Assembly: GCA_016840025.1 (NCBI GenBank)
Contig: JAEOTF010000073.1
Span: 1-12,034 of the forward strand
DNA: 12,034 bases
Direction: 5' to 3'
From: Candidatus Hodarchaeota archaeon
Lineage (GTDB): Archaea > Asgardarchaeota > Heimdallarchaeia > Hodarchaeales > YT1-039
Shown: positions 1 to 6,544 of the stretch, piece by piece
Position numbering within the stretch: the first letter of the stretch is position 1
Layout of the letters: every line of letters starts with the position of its first letter
The notes under the pieces: generated by a model
What the model saw: only the letters and a program-made list of their open reading frames with translations
What the model was told of the DNA's origin: nothing
Databases searched by the model: none
Translations under genes and position numbers: made by a program

Positions 1-244
1 AAAATAGTCTACTGAGTTCGTTCGAGTTCAAAGCTCGATTTTCACCAAAAAATGAAAGTAATAACTCCGTGAGAGGATTAGCATGAGGCAATCTTTTTCT
101 AGGAGCATGAATAAAACTAAATCCTTCTGCTAAACGCTGGTAATAGCCTGCAGTGTACTCATAATGCCATAACAATCCTTTTAAGCTATTTAAACTATTT
201 TTAATTGCATTAAAATCGAAATTCTGAAAGTTAAGTCTAGACAC
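1..244 (-). CDS. Unrecognised protein, N-terminal part (runs off the left edge)
   Basis: An open frame runs leftward from a GTG codon at 244-242 to the window edge, giving about 81 residues without a stop. The GTG was chosen because an AAGAGG Shine-Dalgarno (252-257) lies 7 nt upstream. The visible peptide starts VSRLNFQNFDFNAIKNSL and is soluble-looking and helical, with aromatic stretches (LLWHYEYTAGYYQRL) followed by a basic segment (HAPRKRLPHANPLTELL). There is no signal peptide, membrane helix or catalytic motif I can name, and I do not recognise the family. It lies on the same strand as the PPOX gene, but 364 bases separate them, so it probably has its own promoter. A 14-bp palindrome sits just upstream of its ribosome binding site. 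That this is a real gene is fairly likely from the frame plus SD; the function is unknown. Confidence 0.6.
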   Translation of the reverse strand, partial: MSRLNFQNFDFNAIKNSLNSLKGLLWHYEYTAGYYQRLAEGFSFIHAPRKRLPHANPLTELLLSFFGENRALNSNELSRLF

Positions 245-266
245 AACAAAACCTCTTTTTAGTTCT

Positions 267-280
267 TAGGAAAGTTCCTA
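267..280. promoter_or_regulatory. 14-bp palindrome upstream of the left-edge gene
   Basis: TAGGAA-AG-TTCCTA is a perfect inverted repeat with 6-base arms and a 2-base centre. It lies about 10 nt upstream of the Shine-Dalgarno of the leftward gene starting at 244, a position where a bound dimeric repressor, or an RNA fold, could affect expression. No regulator is encoded in view, so this is a candidate operator only. Confidence 0.3.
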
Positions 281-535
281 TCCTTCCGTTTTTTGTGTTA
301 CAGCCTAGCCAGCTCAGGCCATATACTTCAACTGATGAGATTCATTCTCTATTTATTTCGTGATAAGGCTTGTTAAAATACTCACGCAATTAATTTAACT
401 TTTCTCGTAAGAAGCATCTCCTTCACAAACCAGCATTTTTATGACAATTAACGCTATAATTATGTTTCCAAATTCTTAGATCTAATTCATAAATATTGGG
501 TAAGGAGGTAACTATCTCTATTTATTGTCTTTTTG

Positions 536-562
536 AAAAAAACTGCATTAAATTCCAAAAAA
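536..562 (-). terminator. T-rich terminator after the PPOX gene
   Basis: Read on the minus strand, runs of six T (562-557) and seven T (542-536) lie about 47-73 nt past the PPOX stop codon. Archaeal RNA polymerase commonly terminates at such oligo-T tracts without a strong hairpin. The second tract is part of a small T/A inverted repeat (527-546). Confidence 0.4.
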
Positions 563-608
563 TAAGAAACTTTCCTCCCATTAAGACTGCAATAAGCATT
601 ATGAGAAG

Positions 609-1007
609 CTACGTAGCTGCTACTGAAATAGGACGGACTTTAACTACGACTCTAACCTCTCCAGGTTGACGATAGGGGTATTCATCGACACCAAGATATT
701 TCTTTGCTAGTTTATTGATATGGGTATCCGCATCCAGTTCAGTGATTTCAACAACCTCGCCACGAATACCTACGTAATGATAGGGATTATCTGGGTCTGA
801 CATTGAAATAGCTAGACGTTGATCTCTGTTTAAATTCTTCTCTTTTTGACGTTTTTTGGCGGTATTAAAAACTAAGAATCCTGTCTCTTCTTCCCAGTCA
901 ATCCAAACAGGACTGACCTGGGGAGATCCATCCTTCATAAGAGTAGCAACATGAGCAAATGTTTTTTTGGTAGAAATTTCTTTGAGTACTGATAGATCTT
1001 TTGTCAT
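609..1007 (-). CDS. PPOX-class split-barrel oxidoreductase, F420- or FMN-dependent
   Basis: A 132-residue protein of the pyridoxamine-5'-phosphate-oxidase-like split-barrel superfamily, closest in pattern to the Rv1155-type PPOX class that binds coenzyme F420. Family hallmarks visible: an early strand FAHVATLMKDGSPQVSPVWIDW (about residues 17-38), a cofactor-contacting basic stretch NTAKKRQKEKNLNRDQRLAIS (48-68), then SDPDNPYHYVGIRGEVVEI (70-88). The C-terminus is strand-like and typical for the class. Length matches the family (130-150 residues). These are cytosolic homodimers that reduce or sequester small organic substrates; the real substrate cannot be read from sequence. The ATG start at 1007 has only a weak upstream GGATT. 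A 9-bp inverted repeat lies 21-56 nt upstream of the start, suggesting local control. It diverges from the surface-protein gene at 1275. The family call is firm; F420 versus FMN is an inference. Confidence 0.88.
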   Translation of the reverse strand: MTKDLSVLKEISTKKTFAHVATLMKDGSPQVSPVWIDWEEETGFLVFNTAKKRQKEKNLNRDQRLAISMSDPDNPYHYVGIRGEVVEITELDADTHINKLAKKYLGVDEYPYRQPGEVRVVVKVRPISVAAT

Positions 1008-1027
1008 AATTTTTCAATCCTTAATTA

Positions 1028-1063
1028 TTTTGTTAGATAATGATTAGAGCTGCACTAACAAAA
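1028..1063. promoter_or_regulatory. 9-bp inverted repeat upstream of the PPOX gene
   Basis: TTTTGTTAG (1028-1036) and CTAACAAAA (1055-1063) are exact reverse complements separated by 18 bases. The repeat begins about 20 nt ahead of the PPOX start codon, so it lies in the promoter or leader of that gene. It could be an operator with half-sites about two helical turns apart or a leader hairpin; its role is not shown. Confidence 0.4.
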
Positions 1064-1120
1064 AGAATTCTATTAAATTCGGTTCGGAATCTATTAAGCA
1101 ATTAAAAAACAATTTATTGG

Positions 1121-1141
1121 ATTCTCTTAAATTAAGAGAAT
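1121..1141. promoter_or_regulatory. 21-bp palindrome in the divergent intergenic region
   Basis: Arms ATTCTCTTAA (1121-1130) and TTAAGAGAAT (1132-1141) are exact reverse complements around a single central A. It lies between the diverging PPOX gene (start 1007) and the surface-protein gene (start 1275), about equally far from both, where a dimeric helix-turn-helix regulator could bind. There is no T-tract beside it, so it is unlikely to be a terminator. Confidence 0.45.
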
Positions 1142-1274
1142 ATATCTGGAATTAGGAAGACTAGAGATAAGTCATTAAGGTGAAAAAAGTATTGTAAGAA
1201 AAAGCATTTAATAAAAGTCAAAAATTAGACCGAAATACACTGATTTGTTGAGAGAGAGGGTGATTGTCCTGAAA

Positions 1275-1916
1275 ATGAGGTTGTTTTTTCTTATACTGGT
1301 TATCCTTAGTTATTTAAGCATGATCTCCCCTGTTTCGGCGGCAACCATTTATTATGAAGAAGATTTTGAGATTATCAGTCATTTATTTGATTGATCGTCC
1401 AATCCGTCGACGAATTGGCGCTGGTGGAACTGCTACACCCATTCTGGAAATTTTGCACTCCGCTGTGGGGATGATATTTGTTGGCTATATGGTTCAAACT
1501 GGTATGATTGGACCAGCTCTCCTGCTATAGATCTATCAACAGCAACAAGTGCTTACCTTCATTTCTGGCATCTTTACGACATCGAAGATGGCGTCGATCA
1601 TGGTGAAGTTAGTGTTTATGACGGTTCGACCTGGACATCTAAAGCATATTATTCAGGGTATGGATTTGATGAATGGACAATGGTTACTATTGATGTAAGT
1701 GATTGTGTTGGTACAGCCAATTTCCAATTTCAATTCCGTTTCTTTAGTAACAATGTAGCTGAATTTTTTGGCTGGAATATTGATGATATCCAAGTTTCTG
1801 ATGAAAGCAGTTGGGTTCCTGAATTTATTCCTGCTCACAATGTACTGATATTAACTGGAATAATAGGAATTGTATGGATGTTCACATTGAGAAATAAAAG
1901 AGAAAACAGGAAGTAA
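1275..1916 (+). pseudogene. Secreted InhA/MAM-like surface protein, interrupted by one in-frame TGA
   Basis: The frame from ATG 1275 to TAA 1916 spans 213 codons and is broken only by TGA at 1392-1394 (codon 40). Residues 1-23 form a signal peptide (MRLFFLILVILSYLSM, then SPVSA before ATIYY). The next part, EEDFE at the start and HSGNFALRCGDD, SSPAIDLSTATSAYLHFWH, GEVSVYDGSTW and GWNIDDIQVSD later, matches the beta-sandwich found at the C-terminus of immune-inhibitor-A-type metallopeptidases (VEG/MAM-like), here without any peptidase domain. The end (about 181-213) is PEFIPAHN plus a membrane helix and a basic tail, a CTERM-like anchor. GAGGG(TGA) precedes the ATG by about 11 nt. The stop falls where the frame reads LFD-stop-SSNPSTNWRWW, so a one-base change from TGG (Trp) would explain it. 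Pseudogene, sequencing error or readthrough remain open; the role is probably cell-surface binding. Confidence 0.7.
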
Positions 1917-1947
1917 TGATGCGTTTAAACTTCCATAATGGAGAATG

Positions 1948-1977
1948 AATAACTTAGACCGTTATTTTCTCTTTTTT
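1948..1977 (+). terminator. Hairpin plus T-tract terminator
   Basis: AATAAC (1948-1953) pairs with GTTATT (1961-1966) around a 7-base loop and is followed by a T-rich run ending in CTTTTTT. It stands about 30 nt past the stop of the surface-protein gene and looks like an intrinsic-type terminator for it. Confidence 0.55.
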
Positions 1978-2186
1978 ACTATTCTATTGACTGTAGATGA
2001 TTGTAAGCTCTAATATATTTATAGAATGAATATTTAATTCCCGAATGCAATCAGAAAGTATTCTTGTGTAGTGAATGACATATGTGAATACATTTCAATG
2101 GCATTTTAGCAACCTCATCTGGATATTATGGCTGTTTTAATTTTAGTCGCCTTTCATTTGCAAAGTCAATTCTTAAGGTTCGACTG

Positions 2187-2741
2187 ATGTCTTTGATTAT
2201 CAAGGACCTGCTCATAACTAGTAACGCAGGTGTCTGTCTATTCCACTATCATACTCAGTATTCCGATTATGAATTCAACGAATAACTCTTATCAGGCCTT
2301 ATTGTAGCAATCTCCTCATTAACCATATTTATAACACGACAATCTATCGATTTTATAAAAATAGGTAGTGATCGGTTGTATTTACTTCCTATAGAATGTC
2401 AAGAAACTTCTCTGATTCTTGCAGCAGTAATAAGTGGTGAATCTGATGAGTATATTTCGCGCTTCACTCTAGCTAACGTTGGTGAACAGTTTGTGCTCAC
2501 ATATTCACAGAAATTGGTGAATCTAAGTAAGCAAAATTTTACGTGGGAAAACATAACCAGTGACTTTGGAGAAAAAATAGACCTTATCTGGAATAACAAA
2601 GATTTAAAGGATTTAGCACGTCAAGAAATGGTTAAAGAAATGTTTACTAACCTTAAACAACAAACTCTAGATACTCTTACAGCAATAGAATTCTTCAACA
2701 ACGAAATGGTCTCAATCAAGGTGCACTCGATGTTTACATGA
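2187..2741 (+). pseudogene. Longin/roadblock-like protein, interrupted by one in-frame TAA
   Basis: The frame from ATG 2187 to TGA 2741 (184 codons before the stop) contains a single in-frame TAA at 2283-2285 (codon 33); the frame continues unchanged beyond it. AAGG at about 8 nt upstream supports the ATG. The start, MSLIIKDLLITSNAGVCLFH, is a strand-turn-strand, then comes a helix (LLSGLIVAISSLTIF), two strands (IDFIKIGSDRLYLLPI and SLILAAVISGES) and a long helix ending FVLTYSQKLVNL. This alpha/beta order resembles longin or roadblock/LC7 domains, which in Asgard archaea accompany small Ras-like GTPases. A charged C-terminal helical extension follows (about 140-184). The stop follows NE and precedes LLSG, where Gln (CAA) would need one C-to-T change. 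If translation restarted at TTG 2376, a 121-residue piece lacking the first strands would result. Domain assignment is by pattern only and moderate. Confidence 0.6.
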
Positions 2742-2768
2742 TGATTAGAGGGCAATTTATATTTCATA

Positions 2769-2797
2769 GTAACGAAAACTGTTACAAGAGTCTTTTA
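2769..2797 (+). terminator. Weak hairpin, possible terminator
   Basis: GTAAC (2769-2773) pairs with GTTAC (2781-2785) over a 7-base loop, followed by a short TCTTTT. It is 28 nt past the stop of the longin/roadblock-like gene. The stem is short and the T-tract poor, so this is tentative. Confidence 0.3.
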
Positions 2798-2836
2798 ATA
2801 ATGAGATTGCTTTTGTTTTAATCCGCTGAATAAAGG

Positions 2837-2860
2837 TGTTCGGAGGTAGAAATCCGAATA
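2837..2860 (-). terminator. Hairpin beyond the M42 peptidase stop
   Basis: TTCGGA (2839-2844) pairs with TCCGAA (2853-2858), and the stem can be extended by a GU and a UA pair to 8 pairs around an 8-base loop. It lies about 25 nt past the stop of the leftward M42 gene, between the converging longin/roadblock-like and M42 genes. A terminator or mRNA 3'-end stabiliser is likely; the following T content is modest. Confidence 0.4.
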
Positions 2861-2884
2861 TACAGGAGTTTTATGATGGATGAA

Positions 2885-3958
2885 TTACACAGGGATAAAA
2901 TTATCTTTTTCCTTAACTGATTTAATAAATTCAATAATCCAAATAACTATGTTTTTCACATCATCTAGGCAGATTACTTCACTAGCAGTGTGCATGTAAC
3001 GATTAGGAATGGAGATCAAAGTTGTAGCGGAACCAGATAAATTCAATGCATCTGCATCAGTACCTGTACTACTGGGAGATGCACACTTTTGATAAGGGAT
3101 TTTATTTTTTTCAGCAATATCGATCAATCTTTTAGTTAAAACTGGATTTAAAGTAGGTCCTATTGCAATAATCCCTCCTTCTCCAAGTTTAGTATCCCCA
3201 ACTTGCTTTTTTTCAATTTCGGGTGTATCAGCTGTAATTCCAACATCAAATGCGATACCAATATCTGGTTTAAGTGCGTTTGCTACTACTCTAGCACCTC
3301 GTGAGTATGGATCAATTTCCTCTTGAACAGTAGTGACTCCATAAACCCCTACATTAAAGTTCTTATCCCTCGCTAATTCCTTCATAATCTCAGCAACGAT
3401 AAACGCACCTATAGAATCATCAAATCCAGTCGCTACAGCATAGTTATGATCTCCTAACCGTTGATAACCATAATCCCAAATCGCAAAATCGCCCACATCT
3501 ACCTTTTGTACAGCTTCTTCCTTATCTTTACAACCAATATCGATATAGAGTTTTTCCATCGCGGGGGACTTTTTCTTCTCCTCAGGGGACAATAAATAAT
3601 AATTTTTTCTACCGATAACACCTAAATAGCCGATACCATCTTTTCCATAAACTTTTACGCGTTTTCCAGTAAGCGTTGATGTATCAATGCCACCTAATGG
3701 GAGAAACCAAAGAAATCCTTTATCATCGATATGAGAGATCTGAAAGCCAATCTGATCGATATGACCCATCAGCATGATTTTCATTGGACTCGCAGGATTT
3801 ATTACTGAAATTAGATTCCCAAGACGGTCAGTAGTTATTTTATCAACATCTTTCTCAAGATATTTCTTAATTTCACGTTGGGCTGGAAATTCATACCCTG
3901 TTGCACGAGGAACTGTTACTAATTTAGCTAGAAATTCTTCATTAACTTCATAAGACAC
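2885..3958 (-). CDS. M42 family metallo-aminopeptidase (TET-like)
   Basis: A 357-residue cytosolic di-metal aminopeptidase of the M42 family, which forms large tetrahedral complexes that trim N-terminal residues from peptides. All expected active-site residues are visible: His66 and Asp68 in GHIDQIGF, bridging Asp180 in GFDDSIG, catalytic Glu213 and metal ligand Glu214 in TVQEEIDPYSRGARV, Asp238 in AFDVGITAD, and His323 in IPNRYMHTASEV. The loop after the EE pair is a few residues longer than the usual QEEVGLRGA. The GTG at 3958 is preferred as start because GAGG(TAA) precedes it by a few bases and the protein then has the usual length. The open frame extends 29 codons further, to ATG 4045, but those residues do not look like the family and have no ribosome binding site. 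The gene follows oppF after 136 bases, so imported peptides are the probable substrates; cleavage preference is unknown. Confidence 0.93.
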   Translation of the reverse strand: MSYEVNEEFLAKLVTVPRATGYEFPAQREIKKYLEKDVDKITTDRLGNLISVINPASPMKIMLMGHIDQIGFQISHIDDKGFLWFLPLGGIDTSTLTGKRVKVYGKDGIGYLGVIGRKNYYLLSPEEKKKSPAMEKLYIDIGCKDKEEAVQKVDVGDFAIWDYGYQRLGDHNYAVATGFDDSIGAFIVAEIMKELARDKNFNVGVYGVTTVQEEIDPYSRGARVVANALKPDIGIAFDVGITADTPEIEKKQVGDTKLGEGGIIAIGPTLNPVLTKRLIDIAEKNKIPYQKCASPSSTGTDADALNLSGSATTLISIPNRYMHTASEVICLDDVKNIVIWIIEFIKSVKEKDNFIPV

Positions 3959-4023
3959 TTTTATTACCTCTGAATAATGTATTCTAAATCTTAAAGTATT
4001 ATGTAAGATATATTCTGGTTTAG

Positions 4024-4039
4024 ACAATATAACTATTGT
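4024..4039. promoter_or_regulatory. Inverted repeat and TATA-like element upstream of the M42 gene
   Basis: ACAATA-TAAC-TATTGT has 6-base arms and lies 66-81 nt before the M42 GTG start in the oppF-M42 gap. On the minus strand the same place reads AGTTATATTG, which resembles an archaeal TATA box. Together with a T-run soon after the oppF stop, this suggests the peptidase can also be transcribed from its own promoter. Confidence 0.3.
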
Positions 4040-4094
4040 AGTCATTTATTAGTAGAAATCACCAAAACCTTTCCAGAAAAAATTACTAGTTAAT

Positions 4095-5135
4095 TCATGG
4101 TTTATACAGATGACAGGCAACCAAATGTCCATTTCCAACATCTAAAAGCTCAGGTTCTTCCAAAGTACAATTTTTGAACGCTTTAGGACATCTTGTATGA
4201 AAACGACATCCTTCGGGTATGTTAACTGGACTTGGTACTTCACCTTCTAGTAGAAGGCGTTTTTTTCTCTTGGTTGGATCAGGGATAGGAATAGATGAAA
4301 ATAGAGCTACAGAGTAGGGGTGGAGTGGTTCTTTATAGAGTTCGTCAGTTAGGGCTTGTTCTACAACCTTTCCAAGATACATGACACCAACTCTATCACT
4401 AATGCATTCTACAACACTGAGATCGTGACTGATGAATAAATAAGTTAAATCCATTTCCTTCTGTAATTTTATGAAAAGATTAAGAAGTTGGCCCCTTACT
4501 GAGACATCAACCGCCGAGGTTGGCTCATCAAGAAGGACAAATTCAGGATTTGTTATCAAAGCGCGAGCTATAGCTATCCTTTGCCTTTGACCACCGCTAA
4601 ATTCATGGGGATATCTGTATAGGTGTGTATCACCAAGGCCTACTGCTTCAAGCATAGAAAGGGTCCTTTCTCTGAGTGCTTTGCCTTTTAATAGCCCATG
4701 AACTTTAAGTGGTTCTCCAACTATATTTCTAATGAGCATTCTAGGATTAAGGGAAGAAGAAGGATCTTGATAGACTATTTGTAATCTTCTTCTTAACTGT
4801 TTTAGCTGTTTTCCACTATAGAATGAGATATCTTTACTCCTCAAGGGTTGTGGAGATTCTTTAGTGGTAAATTCATCTTCTTTCTTTGATTTATAGCCAT
4901 TTTCTTCAATATTAATTAATATGTGCCCCTTAGTTGGCTTAAGAAGCCTTATTACTGTTTTACCAAAAGTAGTTTTACCGCATCCAGATTCACCAACTAA
5001 ACCGAAGCATTCTCCTTTTAATATACTTAGATTGACTCCATCTACCGCTTTTACATCACCAATTTTTTTTCTAAATACTCCCCCGGTCACGGGATAGTAT
5101 TTTTTTAAATCCACTGTCTGTAAAAGGACTGTCAT
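4095..5135 (-). CDS. oppF: Oligopeptide/dipeptide ABC transporter ATP-binding protein OppF/DppF
   Basis: A 346-residue ATPase that pairs with OppD under the OppBC pore on the cytoplasmic face. All nucleotide-binding motifs are intact: Walker A GESGCGKTT (48-56), Q-loop Gln123 in YQDPSSSLNPRM, signature SGGQR (180-184), Walker B FVLLDE (199-204) and switch His237 in FISHD. The C-terminal oligo/dipeptide-transporter extension carries Cys310, Cys316, Cys323 and Cys341, the four-cysteine arrangement that in related transporters holds an iron-sulfur cluster. A polar insertion of roughly 25 residues (about 77-101) lies between Walker A and the Q-loop, longer than usual. Its ATG overlaps the oppD stop codon by 4 bases (ATGA), indicating translational coupling. 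Opp versus Dpp cannot be separated by sequence reading, so the symbol stands for the family. The paralogue's residue before GLVGESG is Phe, useful for judging the broken oppD. Confidence 0.93.
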   Translation of the reverse strand: MTVLLQTVDLKKYYPVTGGVFRKKIGDVKAVDGVNLSILKGECFGLVGESGCGKTTFGKTVIRLLKPTKGHILINIEENGYKSKKEDEFTTKESPQPLRSKDISFYSGKQLKQLRRRLQIVYQDPSSSLNPRMLIRNIVGEPLKVHGLLKGKALRERTLSMLEAVGLGDTHLYRYPHEFSGGQRQRIAIARALITNPEFVLLDEPTSAVDVSVRGQLLNLFIKLQKEMDLTYLFISHDLSVVECISDRVGVMYLGKVVEQALTDELYKEPLHPYSVALFSSIPIPDPTKRKKRLLLEGEVPSPVNIPEGCRFHTRCPKAFKNCTLEEPELLDVGNGHLVACHLYKP

Positions 5136-6337
5136 TTCAAAACCTCTGCTTGCTTAGAATAAAGATGACATGTAACCATGCGGTATTTCAGATCTTCCAT
5201 AACCTCTAACTTTGGGATCTCTTTCGAGCATATAGGCATAACTTGAGAGCATCTAGGATGGAATCTACAGCCTGTAGGTGGATTTATGAGATTCGGAACG
5301 ATTCCAGGTATTGTTTTGAACTCCTTTCCGGGTCTAGGTATTGATTCGAGTAGTGATTTAGAATAAGGATGGAGCGGGTTGTCAAAGAGTTCAAAGACAT
5401 CAGCGATTTCAACAACACTCCCTGCATACATTACACAAACTCGATCACACATCTCAGCCACAACGCCCATGTCATGTGTGATATAGAGGACAGAGGATCC
5501 AAACTTCTCCTTAAGTTCCCTGATAAGGTGTAATATTTGGGCTTCGACAGTTACATCCAAGTTGGTGGTTGGTTCATCAGAAATCAAAATCTTTGGATTA
5601 CACACAAGACCCATAGCAATAACAACTCGTTGTTGCATACCACCACTTAATTCATGCGGGTACATTTTTACTACCCGTTCTGGGTCAGGTATTTTCATTT
5701 CTCTGAGAATATCGATAACACCTTTTCTAACTTCTGTCTTTAGTCTATTCTGATATTTATTCACCAAAGGTATTTTTGAAAGAACCTTTAAACGCCATGA
5801 CTTCGGATTTTCATCCATTTTCATGTAAAGATACCTTTGAAAAGTATAAATTGTAATTTTAACCTTTTGTTGGAGAGTAATAGGAATTTTTTGTGTTTTT
5901 ATATTTTGAATATCCTGCTCAATGGTTTCTATGGTTTTCTTGATAGATTCTTTTCTTCGATGATGTAAGATTACCTCACCAATCTGCTCCTCAACCGTAA
6001 ATAAGGGATTTAAAGCAGAACCAGGCTCTTGAAAGATCATTGAAATATCTTTACCTCTGATGGTTCGTAAAGTGGTTTCATTTTCGCTAAGAATATCCCT
6101 AACTCCACTTTCATCCCTGAAAAGTATTTTTCCGCCTTCTATTTTGCCAGGGGAAGGAGTTAAAACAAGTGTTGAGAGTCCTGTCATAGATTTTCCGCAT
6201 CCAGTCTCCCCTACTACACCTTACTTTTCTCCTTCTTTTATAGACAGGTTTACATTTTCAAGAGCTTTCACAATCCCCTCATAAGTATAGAATCTTAGCA
6301 CAAGATCTTGGATTTCTAATAAAGTTTGATTACCCAT
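5132..6337 (-). pseudogene. oppD: Oligopeptide ABC transporter ATP-binding protein OppD/DppD, interrupted by one in-frame TAA
   Basis: The frame runs from ATG 6337 (GAGG about 9 nt upstream) to TGA 5132, 401 codons, with a single in-frame TAA at 6223-6221 (codon 39). Before it lies a normal N-terminus (MGNQTLLEIQDLVLRFYTY...IKEGEK). Directly after it come GVVGETGCGKS (Walker A, 43-50), Q-loop Gln103 in FQEPGSALNP, signature LSGGMQQ (230-236), Walker B ILISDE (250-255), His288 in ITHD, and the cysteines 357, 363, 370 and 390 of the C-terminal extension. The stop replaces the Leu/Phe/Tyr usually found before G-(L/V)-VGE. Starting at the next ATG (6187) would lose the Walker A lysine, so the remaining ORF cannot be a working ATPase. 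A basic helical insertion of about 70 residues (130-202) precedes the signature and is unusual in size. If the stop is real and not read through, the importer lacks one ATPase. Confidence 0.85.
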
Positions 6338-6360
6338 TATCTATGCCTCAATGTTTAATC

Positions 6361-6384
6361 TTAAATTCCCCTCATCGGATTCAT
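6361..6384 (-). other. Seven-codon leader ORF upstream of oppD
   Basis: A strong AGGAG (6394-6390) stands 5 nt before ATG 6384, which opens MNPMRGI and then TAA. The oppD start follows 23 nt after this stop. It could be a regulatory leader peptide or a vestigial start. The region also carries an AT-rich TTATAAT (minus strand near 6416-6422) that may be the TATA box of the oppDF-M42 operon. Confidence 0.3.
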
Positions 6385-6465
6385 TCTATCTCCTAAAAAA
6401 AATATCTCTCAAGGAATTATAAGTCTGATTAACAGACACAGAGTTTCAAATTGTAATGTTATTAG

Positions 6466-6483
6466 GAGTTACGCACTTAACAC
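6466..6483. repeat. Left terminal inverted repeat of the IS
   Basis: GAGTTACGCACTTAACAC matches the reverse complement of the right end at 17 of 18 positions. The following bases repeat CTTAACAC once more, giving a short direct repeat just inside the end. Confidence 0.85.
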
Positions 6484-6544
6484 TTAACACCTCCCGAAAC
6501 AGAGATAAATCTTCCGACTCAACCGTTCTTCTTGCGATCTACCC

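Larger units (their letters stand above)
245..608. other. Intergenic region, no gene seen
   Basis: These 364 bases lie between two leftward genes and hold no convincing coding frame on either strand. Present are the palindrome at 267-280, a TATA-like AAATAAATAG on the minus strand (349-358) that could serve the left-edge gene with a long leader, and minus-strand T-tracts at 536-562 that may end the PPOX transcript. A strong but orphan Shine-Dalgarno-like AAGGAGGT on the plus strand (502-509) has no usable start codon and only a very short open frame behind it. Confidence 0.5.

Noticed and set aside
502..509. AAGGAGGT as the start signal of a small gene
   Set aside because: No ATG, GTG or TTG at suitable spacing opens more than a few codons.
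1392..1394. Selenocysteine codon in the surface protein
   Set aside because: No redox-type motif or Cys partner, the neighbouring pattern suggests Trp, and I see no convincing SECIS-like fold; the 3' hairpin at 1948-1966 is a simple terminator stem.
1653..1838. Minus-strand frame opposite the surface protein
   Set aside because: It is a shadow of the coding frame, with no ribosome binding site or family features.
1680..1916. Independent 78-residue gene starting at ATG 1680
   Set aside because: It is in frame with the upstream signal peptide and domain starting at 1275, and begins in mid-domain without a Shine-Dalgarno.
5562..6284. Plus-strand frames opposite oppD
   Set aside because: Antisense shadows of a clearly ABC-ATPase-coding strand.
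1275..6337. A changed genetic code reading stops as amino acids
   Set aside because: Two different stop codons (TGA and TAA) are involved, while the same codons (TGA at oppD, oppF overlap; TAA at M42, transposase) serve as normal gene ends here.
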